Assembly: GCA_016795205.1 (NCBI GenBank)
Contig: JAEUHZ010000024.1
Location: 145,563 to 209,562 of the forward strand
Length of the DNA: 64,000 nt
Reading direction: 5' to 3'
Source of the DNA: Planctomycetota bacterium
Lineage (GTDB): Bacteria > Planctomycetota > UBA1135 > GCA-002686595
Shown here: in pieces, positions 53,570 to 63,850 of the stretch
How positions within the stretch are numbered: the first letter of the stretch is position 1
How the letters are laid out: every line of letters starts with the position of its first letter
Program-made: the position numbers and the translations under genes
The notes under the pieces: model-generated
The model's database searches: none
What the model was told of the DNA's origin: nothing
The model's input: only the letters and a program-made list of their open reading frames with translations

Positions 53570-55031
53570 CCGTCGGACGTTCCAGGGGTGCGGGCAGTGG
53601 GCGGCGGCGCCGCGCGCTGGCCGCCAGGACCTGCGCGAACGACGTGATGAGGCGCGGCAGGTTCAAGGCCAGCACGACGCCTCCGACGACGAGCGCGACG
53701 AGGCTCTTCGGCGCGTGAGGCTCGCGCTGCATCGCGCCGGTGGGGAACAGGATGCTGTCGCGGATCGGGTTCGTCTCGCCGCTCAGGAAGCCGGCGAGGA
53801 GCGGCAGCACCATGGAGAGCACCGCGACGGAAGGCAGGATCAGGCGCGCGGCGAGCGGGCCGTACGAGCGCTCGCGCACGCGCCCCAGCGCGAGTGAGAA
53901 GCCCGCCAGATAGACCAGGAAGTAGGACTGGAACGCGCACCACTGGCCAAACGTCCCGGGCGTCCAAGGTCTGGCGCGGCCCGCTCCGTGCCAAGCTGCC
54001 ACCGCGGTCGCCCAGGCCGCCAGGATCGCGAGCTGGAGCAGCCACCACAGCACGCCACGACCGCCGCCCGGAAGGAACGGCGCCGCGAGGACTGCCAGCG
54101 CCGCGTTGCGCGGCACGCGGGCCGCCGCGCGGCGCGGCAGTCGCTCGGGCTCCGTGACGAAGAAGACCGCGAAGGCCGCCGCCAAAGCGCCGACCAGGGC
54201 GGCGACCTCGAAGACCGGCACGCTGCTCATGAAGCCCGCGCCGACGGTGGTCACGGCTGCCAGCAGCGCCACGAGCAGACCGCTCACGGTCCAGCGCACT
54301 GGACCCGAACGATCGTCCTCGGGGTGCGCCAGTCGCGTCGAGGCGATCGCCGTGAACAGGGTGCCGAACGCCAGGATCAAGCCGATCGTGGCGGCCACGT
54401 CCTCCGACGCATGGCCCGTGCCGAGGCCGCGGCCGCGCTTCACGAAGGTCTCGGCGAGGTCGTAGCCCAGGACGAGCGCCAGGAACGCCAGCCCGGCCGT
54501 CGCGGCCAAGAGGACGACGCGCCAGAAGCGGCTGCGCGTCAGGCCGGCGAGCGCCAGCGCGACCGCGCTCATGGCGATCGACGCGGCGTACAGCGCCCCG
54601 ATCAGGAACAAGAGGTCGCGCAGGTCGACGCCTGAGAGCAGGAACGTGAACAGCAGGACGGGGGCGAAGCCGGCGAAGTACAGGACCGACTCGACCGCCG
54701 CGCTCAGGAGTTTTCCCAGCACGATCCGCCCCGGCGACAGGTGCGAGAGCACGAGCAGGTCGTGCGTGCCATCGTCCCACTCCCCGCCCATGGACTGGAA
54801 CGCGCTGAACGGCACGAGCCCCAACGCGGCGACGCCCAGCACGACGAGCACCGGCAGCAGCACGTCGGGCCCCGCGATCGGGCGTGGGTGCAGGTCGACC
54901 ATGGCGGTGATCGCCACCGCGACCCCGGCCAGCACGGTCGTGGGGAACAGGATGCCGAAGACCCGGCCGCGCAAGGACTGGCGCAGCTCCTTGAGGAAGA
55001 TCGGATTCCAGCGGTCGGAGGCCCCGCTCAC
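53550..55031 (-). CDS. ABC transporter permease, first subunit
   Basis: 493 residues with about twelve helices. The cytoplasmic start NPIFLKELRQSLRGRVFG and the GEWDDGTHDLLVLSHLSPGRIVLGKL coupling segment are clear homologues of those in the second permease. The GTG start at 55031 overlaps the ABC ATPase stop (GTGA). The substrate is unknown; relatives include the gliding-associated GldF/G-type ABC systems, but no gliding-specific gene is present. Confidence 0.82.
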   Translation of the reverse strand: MSGASDRWNPIFLKELRQSLRGRVFGILFPTTVLAGVAVAITAMVDLHPRPIAGPDVLLPVLVVLGVAALGLVPFSAFQSMGGEWDDGTHDLLVLSHLSPGRIVLGKLLSAAVESVLYFAGFAPVLLFTFLLSGVDLRDLLFLIGALYAASIAMSAVALALAGLTRSRFWRVVLLAATAGLAFLALVLGYDLAETFVKRGRGLGTGHASEDVAATIGLILAFGTLFTAIASTRLAHPEDDRSGPVRWTVSGLLVALLAAVTTVGAGFMSSVPVFEVAALVGALAAAFAVFFVTEPERLPRRAAARVPRNAALAVLAAPFLPGGGRGVLWWLLQLAILAAWATAVAAWHGAGRARPWTPGTFGQWCAFQSYFLVYLAGFSLALGRVRERSYGPLAARLILPSVAVLSMVLPLLAGFLSGETNPIRDSILFPTGAMQREPHAPKSLVALVVGGVVLALNLPRLITSFAQVLAASARRRRPLPAPLERPTDAAHAG

Positions 55032-55960
55032 TGCAGCTTGCCCTCGGTCAGCGACAGGAAGACCTCCTCGAGGCCCATGGCGCGCGGCGTGAACTCGACC
55101 GGCCGCAGACCGGCGGCGACCAGGGCCGCGAGCACGCCCGCCAGCGACTCGGGGCTGCCCTGGTGCTCGAAGACCAGGCCCTGGCCCTCGCGGCGCGCGC
55201 GCTCGACGCCCGGCAGCTCGAGCAGGGCGCGCTCGAGCCGGTCGGCGTCCTCCAGCACGCGCACGAAGACCGGCACCGCGGTCTGGATGCCGCGCGTGAC
55301 GTCGTGCACGGAACCGGTGGCCTTGATCCGGCCGGCTTCGATCACGGCGATGCCGTCGCACATCTCGGCCAGCTCGGTCAGGATGTGCGAGGAGACCAGG
55401 ATGGCCTTGCGCATCCCGGCCAGTGCGCGGACCAGCTCGCGCAACTCGACACGCGCCCGCGGGTCGAGCCCGGCGGCGGGCTCGTCGAGGATCAGGACGC
55501 TGGGGTCGTGGAGCAGCGTCTTCGCCAGGCACAGCCGCTGCTTGAGGCCCTTGGAGAGCACAGCCATCTCCTTCTCGCGCAGCGCGGAGAGCGACGTGAA
55601 CTCCAGCACCTCCTCGACGCGCCGGCGCCGCAGCGCTCCGTGCAGGTCGTAGGCCCGCGCGTAGAAGTCCAGGTACTCCCACAGCGTGGTGCTCGGGTAG
55701 GCACCGTACGCGTCGGGCATGAAGCCCAGCTTGCGCCGCGCGCCGCGCGGATCGTCGAGCACCGAAACGCCGTCGAGCAGGACGTCGCCCTCGTCCGGCA
55801 GGTCGAGCGTCGCCGCGATACGCATCGTGGTCGTCTTGCCCGCGCCGTTGGGGCCGATGAAGCCGGTGATGCGCCCGGCCTCGACGGCGAAACTGGCTTG
55901 GTCGACGGCCACCAGCGACCCGAAGCGCTTCGTGATCCCGCACACCTCCAGCGCTGCCAT
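55028..55960 (-). CDS. ABC transporter ATP-binding protein
   Basis: 310 residues. Walker A is GPNGAGKTTT (about 37-46), the Q-loop region follows, the signature reads LSKGLKQRL and Walker B is VLILDEPAAGLD, with the H-loop in VSSHIL. All ATPase residues are present. A C-terminal extension of about 80 residues (GIQTAVPVFVRVLEDADRLERALLELPGV) is typical of ABC-2 type ATPases. It overlaps its upstream and downstream neighbours (TGATG and GTGA), binding this gene into the MoxR operon. Confidence 0.93.
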   Translation of the reverse strand: MAALEVCGITKRFGSLVAVDQASFAVEAGRITGFIGPNGAGKTTTMRIAATLDLPDEGDVLLDGVSVLDDPRGARRKLGFMPDAYGAYPSTTLWEYLDFYARAYDLHGALRRRRVEEVLEFTSLSALREKEMAVLSKGLKQRLCLAKTLLHDPSVLILDEPAAGLDPRARVELRELVRALAGMRKAILVSSHILTELAEMCDGIAVIEAGRIKATGSVHDVTRGIQTAVPVFVRVLEDADRLERALLELPGVERARREGQGLVFEHQGSPESLAGVLAALVAAGLRPVEFTPRAMGLEEVFLSLTEGKLQ

Positions 55961-57772
55961 CAGCGGCCTCCCTCGAGGTCGAGCACGCCGAGCAGCACGT
56001 GATCCCCGCGCACTTCCTCGTAGTCGAGGCCCAGCGGATCGACGAGCGGCGAGCGCGCGAGCCGCGCGAGCCACGCGCCCCGCGGGAGCGGTCCGTCGAC
56101 GAGCACGTCGCGCGCCAGGACGCGCGCCTGGAACAGGGACGCGACGTCCGCGTCGCGCGTGGTCGCGGGCCTGGACGCCGCCGTGCCGCCGAGCTCGATC
56201 GGGCCCGGGAACGCGTGGAGCTCGCCTTCGGGATCGCGGTAGACGAGGAACAGGATCTGGGACTCCAGGCCGTTCGTGGCGAGCCAGCCGTCGGAAGCGC
56301 GCGCCAGCTCGACGCGGCCCCGGGCGGCGCGATCCGTCGTGACGCGCAAGGGGGTGGAGGTGCGGACCGGCAGCCACGATCCGCCCAGCGCGACGACCTC
56401 GCCGTGCTCGATGCGGTACTCGCGCCGATCGCGGAAGTCCCAACCCGCGCGGTCGACGCGCAGCACGGCCGTGCCCGGCCCCGGCACGAGCCCGGGCCCC
56501 GTCGCCAGGCCGGCGAAGAGCTGACGGCGCTCCTCGATCGAGCCCTGGCGCGCGCGCTGGTCGAGGACGCCCACCGTGGAGGACGTGGCCCGGATGTCCA
56601 GGCCCTGCGCCACGATCCCGTAGCCCACGAGCCCCAGCGCGAAGAGCAGCGCGAGCCCCGGGATCGTGAGCAGCAGCAGCGCCGGCCGCCGCGAGCGACG
56701 CACCAGGATCAGGTTCACCGGCCCCACGAGCAGGGCGAACAGGACCAGGAGCAGCGTCAGGGGGCGCAACGGCACGTCGATGCCCGGGATCTCCAGCTCG
56801 AAGCCGCGCCGCGCCGCGGCGTCCAAGGGCGCGAGGGCCTCGGCCGCCGCGTTGAGCGCCGCGACGACCGCCCCCGACGTCACGTGGGCGTCGCCGTCGA
56901 CGACGACGAGCAGGCCCAGCCCGCACGCGAACGACTCCACGGGGCCGTCCAGGCCGACGCGGAAGCGCGCTCGGGCCCAGCGCTCCAGCGCGGCTTCCTT
57001 GCGCACGAGCTCCCGCGCGCCGCGTCCGGCGACGCACACGACGCCGCCCGAGCGCACCCACGCCAGTGCGGCGTCGAGCGCTGCGCGCGGCGGTGCGTTC
57101 CCACCCTCGACGTCGAGGATCAGGGCGTGGAGGCTGGTGTAGGCCTCGGGGCTCTGCGCGAGGTGCTCGTAGGCCGCGCCCCCGGCACGCACGTTGTCCG
57201 ACGCAGCGCCCGCCGACCTGGGGCGCACGACTCCGCCGTAGCCCAGTCCGTGGATTCTGCGCGCCGTCTCGTCGGAAGGAACGCGCGGTTGCGCTTCGGC
57301 CGAGAGCGCGGCCGCGAGCGCGGCGGTGTCGACCGCGCTCGGCCCGGCGCGGCTGGCCCACAGGACGATGCGCTCCTGTGGGCCGGAGGCCTGCTCGGCC
57401 CCCACCGTTCCCAGGTGGCGCAGCTCGCCCGCGGCGCGGACCTGCAGCATGTACGCGTTCGAGTTGCTCGGGCGCGCCGGCACGGCGACCTCGATGCGCT
57501 CGGACGTGCGAGCCGGCACGCGCAGGCCGCGCTCGAGCACGTCCTGGACCAACATGGCGTGGCCACGGAACGTGAGCTCCACGAAGCGTTCGTCGTCCGT
57601 CGTGTTGACGACCTCGACCAGGAGCGGCTGCCAGCCGCGGTTCAGCGTCGAGGGCCAGTAGGAGCCCGCGGTCACGCGCACGCCGCCGACCTCGCCGGTG
57701 ACCTCGCCGGCGCGAGCGGGCAGAGCCCCCTCCAGCAGGCACCCGAGCAGCCAGGCCGCGCGCAGCAGGCGC

Positions 57773-57783
<11 letters not shown>
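55960..57783 (-). CDS. Secreted/membrane protein with GATase-like region and two helices
   Basis: 607 residues. Signal peptide (1-25), an Ig-like beta region (about 30-140), a Rossmann-type region resembling class I glutamine amidotransferases (about 140-320; LHALILDVEGG, VVCVAGRGARELV), two helices (341-361 with the GPVNLILVRR motif, and 367-390), and a C-terminal extracytoplasmic domain. Such proteins are common in planctomycete MoxR/ABC clusters (DUF4350-like), function unknown. The GTG at 57783 lies 11 bases inside the end of moxR. Confidence 0.72.
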
Positions 57784-58810
<1,027 letters not shown>

Positions 58811-58938
58811 GCGGGTTCCGTGGCGCTCCAAGCAGGTCGGCGGGTGCTCGGCGCCGGTGACCTGGGGACGCGCGCCCAGGCTGCGCGTCGACGCGGCCCG
58901 GCCCCTCGATCCCCTGCGCTCGGGTGCTGCACGGTCGC

Positions 58939-60366
58939 TCAGCCCCCGCCGGGGCCGAACCAGGTACGCACAGCCGCGCGGTGTTGCGGCGCGAGGCGCC
59001 GACGCCAGGCGCCCTCGCCAGCGGAGGCCTGCACCGTCCCCGCGCCCGGCGCCTCGGCGCGCGCGTCGACGACGGGCGCGGCGGCCCCCAGGCCCACGAT
59101 CGACGAGTGCTCGGGGTCGGCGTAGCGCGCGTCCGGCAGGGTGCGTGGCTCGAAGCGGTCCACGGCGCCCGGTGTCTCCTCGCCCCAGGTCAGCTCCGCA
59201 TCACCGCGACCGCGCGACACGCCGCCGCGGCCGGGCGCGCCGCCGTTCGCCGCGCGGTGGCAGCGCCCCTGGCTGGTGCACGTCCCGCCCGCGCGACACG
59301 ACGCGTCGCACTCGTGCTGGCGGCACTCCTCGTCGCAGACGTGCGCGCTGGGCGCGAAGCCGTCGAGCTTGGCCAGCTCGCCGAGCTTGGCCAGCGACTG
59401 CGCGTCGAGCAGCCCCTGCTGCGCCAGGCCGCCGGTGCGCGCCGCGAGCCGCTCGGCGAGCTCCCTGGAGAGACGCTGGATGTCCTGCGCAGCGAGCCGT
59501 GCTCCGGGCGGCAGCTCGACGCCGGCCAGGCCCAGCTCGACCTCGAGCGCCGAGCGCACGTCCTTCGAGAAGCCGGCCGCCGCGAGCTGCTCCAGCGTGC
59601 GCTCCAGGGCCGCTTGCGCCGCCTCCGGGTCCTGGGCGGCGTCCGCGGCCGTCTCGGCCAGCGCCTGCTGCGCCACGTGCGCGAGCTCGGCGCGCTCGTA
59701 GGCCTCCTGCGCGAGCCGCTCCTGCGCGCGATCGAGCGCCTCGAAGGCAGCCTCGGGCTCGGCCAGCGCACCGTCCTCTCGCAGGCGCTCCAGGGCCTCG
59801 CGCAGCTCCAGGGCGACGTCGGGCTCCAACTCGACCTCGGCTTCGAGCGCCGCGAGTTGCTCCTCGACGCTCTCGAGCAGCGCGGCCTGCACGCCGGTCG
59901 GCGGCCCGACGTGCGGCGCGGGCGCGGGCACGAGCACGGCGGCGGCCGCCAAGGCCAGCGCGCAGAGCGCGCGACGCGCTGGGCTCCGCACGTCGATGGC
60001 GGGAAGCGCACGCGGCGCGCGGAGCTCGCGCTCGAGCAGGGCCTCCCAGCGCGGATCGCCAAGCTCGTCGAGCGCGACGAGGGCGCCCGATCCGCCGCCG
60101 CGCAGGTCGAGCCAGGCGGCCGCGGTCGCGCGCGAGGGCACGGCGCGCAGCGCCCGCTGCCAAGCGACCAGCGGGACGAGCAGCAGCGCCACGAACCCCA
60201 GCGCGGCCGTGCGCGTCTCGACGAGGAAGCCGACGCGCGCCACGAGCACCGCGGCGGCGATGACCGCCGCGCAGAGCGCCAGCCCGCGCAGCAGGTGGCC
60301 CAGGAACGAGCCTTGGAACGCGCGTCGACGCAACGCCGCGATCGAACGGTCGAGGTGGGGATTCAC
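58939..60366 (-). CDS. DUF4175-like membrane protein with cysteine cluster
   Basis: 475 residues. Two N-terminal helices (about 27-46 and 54-70) and a third near 132-148 precede a long charged helical region (160-335) likely to be coiled-coil. Residues 344-370 contain six Cys and a His (C344, C348, C353, C357, C363, C369, H370), spaced like a metal- or disulfide-bound knot. The tail is Gly/Pro-rich. The layout resembles DUF4175-type proteins that accompany MoxR/BatA genes, but the Cys cluster is not a feature I know from them. GTG at 60366, with TACGAT seven bases upstream. Confidence 0.65.
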   Translation of the reverse strand: MNPHLDRSIAALRRRAFQGSFLGHLLRGLALCAAVIAAAVLVARVGFLVETRTAALGFVALLLVPLVAWQRALRAVPSRATAAAWLDLRGGGSGALVALDELGDPRWEALLERELRAPRALPAIDVRSPARRALCALALAAAAVLVPAPAPHVGPPTGVQAALLESVEEQLAALEAEVELEPDVALELREALERLREDGALAEPEAAFEALDRAQERLAQEAYERAELAHVAQQALAETAADAAQDPEAAQAALERTLEQLAAAGFSKDVRSALEVELGLAGVELPPGARLAAQDIQRLSRELAERLAARTGGLAQQGLLDAQSLAKLGELAKLDGFAPSAHVCDEECRQHECDASCRAGGTCTSQGRCHRAANGGAPGRGGVSRGRGDAELTWGEETPGAVDRFEPRTLPDARYADPEHSSIVGLGAAAPVVDARAEAPGAGTVQASAGEGAWRRRLAPQHRAAVRTWFGPGGG

Positions 60367-60373
60367 CGCAGGG

Positions 60374-60379
60374 ATCGTA
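60374..60379 (-). promoter_or_regulatory. TANNNT box, leaderless promoter candidate for the DUF4175-like gene
   Basis: TACGAT on the minus strand, seven bases before the GTG at 60366. It would start the nine-gene minus operon that includes moxR and the ABC genes. Confidence 0.5.
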
Positions 60380-60476
60380 CTCCAAGCTCGGGCGCCACTC
60401 GCACGTCTGCGCTGGCAGGGACCGGCGGCGCCCCGGCGTCCGTTGCGGACTACGCCGGCCGCGAGGCGGCCTTTCC

Positions 60477-63400
60477 TCAGCCGGGCTCGCGCAGGATCAC
60501 GTCGCAGGTCGTGGCGGCGTCGATCTGCACGGACTCGCTGACCTCGCGGTCGCCGAAGCGGGCCCAGACCGTGGCACGGCCTGGCGGAAATGGGCCGAGC
60601 GACATCGCACCCAAGTCGCCGGGGGGGGTCCACGCCTGCGGCAGGGGGCGACCGGCCGCGTCGCGGACTCCATGGCGGTAGCCCCACGGCTCGAGGATCG
60701 GGCTGCCGTCGCCCCGCTCCAGCCTCAGCCGGACGCGTCCCCCTCGCACCAGCTCGACTTGGATCTCCGCCGGGGCGCCGGGGCGTGCTGAGGCCCGCAC
60801 CGGCTCGCGCTGGAACTCGTACTCGGTCCACGCACGCAGCTCGACATCGCCGGTCGGCAGGCCCTCGAGCCGCGCGATGCCGGCTGCGTCGGCCTGGACG
60901 TCGAGCTGCCGCGCTTCCGCCATCCAGCGCACCCTCGCGCCGGCGGCTGGCGCACCCTGAGAGTCGCGCACGCGCACGATCAGGGTCCCGCCGCGTTCCA
61001 GGCGGATCTCGAGGTCGGTGCGCGTGCCACCCGGATCGAGCACCACGCCGGTCACGCGCTTGGGTGCATGGGTCGTGCGCTCCGCGGGTCCGTACTGCAG
61101 GCCGGCCTCGAGCGTGTACGTGCCGGGCAACAGCCCCGCGAAGTCGAAGCGGCCATCGCCTTCCGTCTGGGCGAAGCCGCCGCTGAACCCGGAGTCCTCC
61201 GCGCCGCGGGACTCGGACCCGAGCTGCACGTGCACGCCGGCCAGGGGGCGCCCCTCGGAATCGAGGACGCGCCCGGCGATCCGCCCGGATCCAAGGTCGA
61301 GGTCGAGGACCTGCTCGGCCACGTCGGGGATCTGGACCTGCCGGCTCAAGCCGGCAAAGCCAGCCGCGCTGACCGTGGCCCAGTACTTCCCGGGTTCGGC
61401 GAGGCGCAGTTCGTAGCGGCCGGCGGCGTCGCTTTCCGCGGCACGGGGTTCCAGGCCCGGATTCCCCATGGGGTGGAAGCGCACGTCCGCTCCCGCGACC
61501 GGCTGTCCTGCGCGGACCAGGCCGCGCACGAGCACGCGACCGTCCAATGGCCCCCCGAAATCGACGCGCGCGACCGCGCCCTCCTCGACGTGCACGGCCT
61601 TCGACTCCGCCCAGGTCGTGTCGCCGGGCATGTGCACGCTGACGCTGACCCTCCCGGGCGTCACGCGCTCGATGCGGTAGCTGCCGTCGGCGCCGGCCGT
61701 CGCGCGGGCGCGTCCGTCCCAGCGCAGGCCCGCATGGACCTGGATCTCGGCACCCGTGCGCGGCCGCCCCTGGGCGTCGAGTACGCGCCCTTCGACCGTG
61801 GCGCCGCGGCGCAGACGCAGCACGAGCGCGGCCACCTCCGTGCCCGGTTCCAGCGCGATCTCGACCGGCTCCGCGTCCGCGCGGTCGTTGCGGCGCGCGT
61901 GGAAGGTGGTGCGCCCCGGCGCGAGCTCCTCGAGGCGGAACGCGCCCTCCTGCCCGGCGCGGATCTCGCGCTCTCCGCCGAAGCGTTGGTCACCAGCAAG
62001 CTCGGCGACGACCAGGGCGTCGGCAGCCGGTGAGCCGTCGGCGTCGAACACCTGCCCCGCAACGACGGCCGGGCGCGGCAGCACGAGCCGCAGCTCACGC
62101 CCCGCGTCGCGCGGCAGCAGGACGTGCTCGCCGGCCGCGGGCTGCGTGCCCTTGCGCGTCGCGCCCACGCGCCACTCGCCGTCGCCCACGCCGGAGAGCT
62201 CGAACGCGCCGCCCTCGTCACTCACGCGCCCGCTCACGGCTCGCCGAGCTTCGGCGAGCTCGCCCACTGGCAGCGCGACGACGTTGGCCTGCTTCACCGG
62301 CGCGCCGCGGTCGTCGACGACGCGGCCGCGCAGCTCGCCGCCCGCGGCGAGCACCAGCACGACGTCGGTCGATCCGGCTGGCACCGCGCCGCGCGCGCTG
62401 CTCCACCAGCGACGTTGGGTCTGCTGCGCCGCGCCCGGCGCACCTGGAGCGCGCACGCGGCTCGCCAGGGCGTAGGCGCGTCCTTCGAGCAGGCCGCCGA
62501 AGTGGAACGCACCGTCCGCGCTGGTCCGGGTGGACTGCTCGCTGCCGCTCGCTTGGGGAACGTCGTCCCCGTCGCGCAGCTCGACCTGCGCCTCGACCGC
62601 CGGGCTCCCGTCGGGCCAGCGCACGAACCCCGCGATCGCCAGGCCGTCCTCGAGCCGCAGCTCGAGATCCAAGTGCGCCGCCCCCTCGGTGGCTTCGAAC
62701 GGACCGGCTCGTGCGGGCAGGAAGCCAGGGCGTCGGGCCTCGATTTCCACCGTGCCCGTGCCTCCGACCCAGGCCTCGAACCGACCGTCCTGGCCCGCGC
62801 TCGTCGACGACCAGTCCACGAAGCTCCGCGGCCGGCTCCCGCGGCGCGTCTCGAGTTGCACCGTCGCGCTCGGAACGGGTGCGCCGCGCGCGTCGCGCAC
62901 GACGCCTGTCAGGCGTGACGCCGCGGCAACCCCCAGATCGACCTCCTGGACGGCGCCGGGCTTCGGCGCCACGACCGACGCACCCACGAGTTCGAAACCT
63001 GGGGCCTCGAGCGTGAGCCGCCACTCGCGAGCCGCGTCGAGGCCGCCAAGTTCCGCGAACCCGCCGGCGTCGCAGGGCACGGAGCGTGGCCGGTGGACAT
63101 CGCCCTCGACCCAGGCCGCGAAGCTCGCCTGCAGGCGCGCCGACGCTGGCGCGAAGCCGCGCGCCGCCGCCGTCGGCGTCGGCACCAGGCGTGCGCGCAC
63201 GAGCCCGCCGAGCCGCGGCTCGAGCACGACCTCCGCATCCGCGCGCAGATCGAGCTTGAGGGGCGCCGCGAGGAACACGTAGCGCGCGTCGAGATCGAGC
63301 GAGCCCGTCTTGGCGTCCGGCGCGAACGCGGCGCGAAACCCGCCGTCGGGCGCGACCTCGAAGCGGTGCGCCACCCGGCCGGCGAACTTGCGCCCCGTGG

Positions 63401-63725
63401 CGACGACGAAGGCGCGTTCATCGCGCGGCGTGCCGGGGGGAAACACCACGCGGCCCTGCACCCAGCGCACGTCGTCGGGGAACAGCGCCACATCCGCGGC
63501 CCGCTCGGCCACCGAGCGCGCGAGCGGCGCCGCCTCGGCCACGGCGACGGCCGCCGCCGCACTCAAGTCAGCAGCGGGGTGATCCGCGCCCGACGGACCG
63601 TGCGGGCCGCCCGCGACGGTCACATCCAGTGGGACATGGGGCTCATCCGCGCGCGTCGCGAGCCAGGCGACGCCGAGGCCGAGCAGGACGAGGACCGCGA
63701 GGAGCAGCAGGGTGCGCGGGGACAT
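60477..63725 (-). CDS. Second large membrane-anchored carboxypeptidase-regulatory-like repeat protein
   Basis: 1082 residues. The N-terminus has one helix right after a short basic start (about 5-24); the rest is extracytoplasmic. I count about nine repeats with the pattern GxVxDxxGxPVxGAxV (for example GRVVDDRGAPVKQANVVAL and GRVLDSEGRPLAGVHVQL). It is a clear relative of the 1245-residue protein at 20934, with fewer repeats and no PPIase beside it. ATG at 63725, supported by an AGGAGG ribosome site five bases upstream. No enzyme motif seen. Confidence 0.8.
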   Translation of the reverse strand: MSPRTLLLLAVLVLLGLGVAWLATRADEPHVPLDVTVAGGPHGPSGADHPAADLSAAAAVAVAEAAPLARSVAERAADVALFPDDVRWVQGRVVFPPGTPRDERAFVVATGRKFAGRVAHRFEVAPDGGFRAAFAPDAKTGSLDLDARYVFLAAPLKLDLRADAEVVLEPRLGGLVRARLVPTPTAAARGFAPASARLQASFAAWVEGDVHRPRSVPCDAGGFAELGGLDAAREWRLTLEAPGFELVGASVVAPKPGAVQEVDLGVAAASRLTGVVRDARGAPVPSATVQLETRRGSRPRSFVDWSSTSAGQDGRFEAWVGGTGTVEIEARRPGFLPARAGPFEATEGAAHLDLELRLEDGLAIAGFVRWPDGSPAVEAQVELRDGDDVPQASGSEQSTRTSADGAFHFGGLLEGRAYALASRVRAPGAPGAAQQTQRRWWSSARGAVPAGSTDVVLVLAAGGELRGRVVDDRGAPVKQANVVALPVGELAEARRAVSGRVSDEGGAFELSGVGDGEWRVGATRKGTQPAAGEHVLLPRDAGRELRLVLPRPAVVAGQVFDADGSPAADALVVAELAGDQRFGGEREIRAGQEGAFRLEELAPGRTTFHARRNDRADAEPVEIALEPGTEVAALVLRLRRGATVEGRVLDAQGRPRTGAEIQVHAGLRWDGRARATAGADGSYRIERVTPGRVSVSVHMPGDTTWAESKAVHVEEGAVARVDFGGPLDGRVLVRGLVRAGQPVAGADVRFHPMGNPGLEPRAAESDAAGRYELRLAEPGKYWATVSAAGFAGLSRQVQIPDVAEQVLDLDLGSGRIAGRVLDSEGRPLAGVHVQLGSESRGAEDSGFSGGFAQTEGDGRFDFAGLLPGTYTLEAGLQYGPAERTTHAPKRVTGVVLDPGGTRTDLEIRLERGGTLIVRVRDSQGAPAAGARVRWMAEARQLDVQADAAGIARLEGLPTGDVELRAWTEYEFQREPVRASARPGAPAEIQVELVRGGRVRLRLERGDGSPILEPWGYRHGVRDAAGRPLPQAWTPPGDLGAMSLGPFPPGRATVWARFGDREVSESVQIDAATTCDVILREPG

Positions 63726-63730
63726 CGACA

Positions 63731-63736
63731 CCTCCT
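63731..63736 (-). promoter_or_regulatory. Consensus ribosome binding site
   Basis: AGGAGG on the minus strand, five bases before the ATG at 63725. It is the only perfect Shine-Dalgarno I noticed before a first gene in the window and contrasts with the leaderless-type starts elsewhere. Confidence 0.6.
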
Positions 63737-63741
63737 GGCTA

Positions 63742-63747
63742 GTTGTA
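63742..63747 (-). promoter_or_regulatory. -10-like box before the second repeat protein
   Basis: TACAAC on the minus strand, 16 bases before the ATG and just upstream of the AGGAGG. Tandem palindromes lie at the -35 position. Confidence 0.35.
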
Positions 63748-63762
63748 CCCGCGCCGGGGGGA

Positions 63763-63792
63763 AACTGACCCAGTTCGGATACTGACCCAGTT
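63763..63792. repeat. Tandem small palindromes (AACTGACCCAGTT units)
   Basis: The 14-base ACTGACCCAGTTCG occurs twice (63764-63777 and 63781-63794), 17 bases apart. Each copy is an inverted repeat: AACTG-ACC-CAGTT in the first, ACTG-ACC-CAGT in the second. They could be operator sites or an insertion-sequence end. Confidence 0.55.
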
Positions 63793-63850
63793 CGCTGGCA
63801 GCGCCTGCCCTGAACCCCGCCGACGTCGGCCGCCCAAGCGCGAGCGCTGC

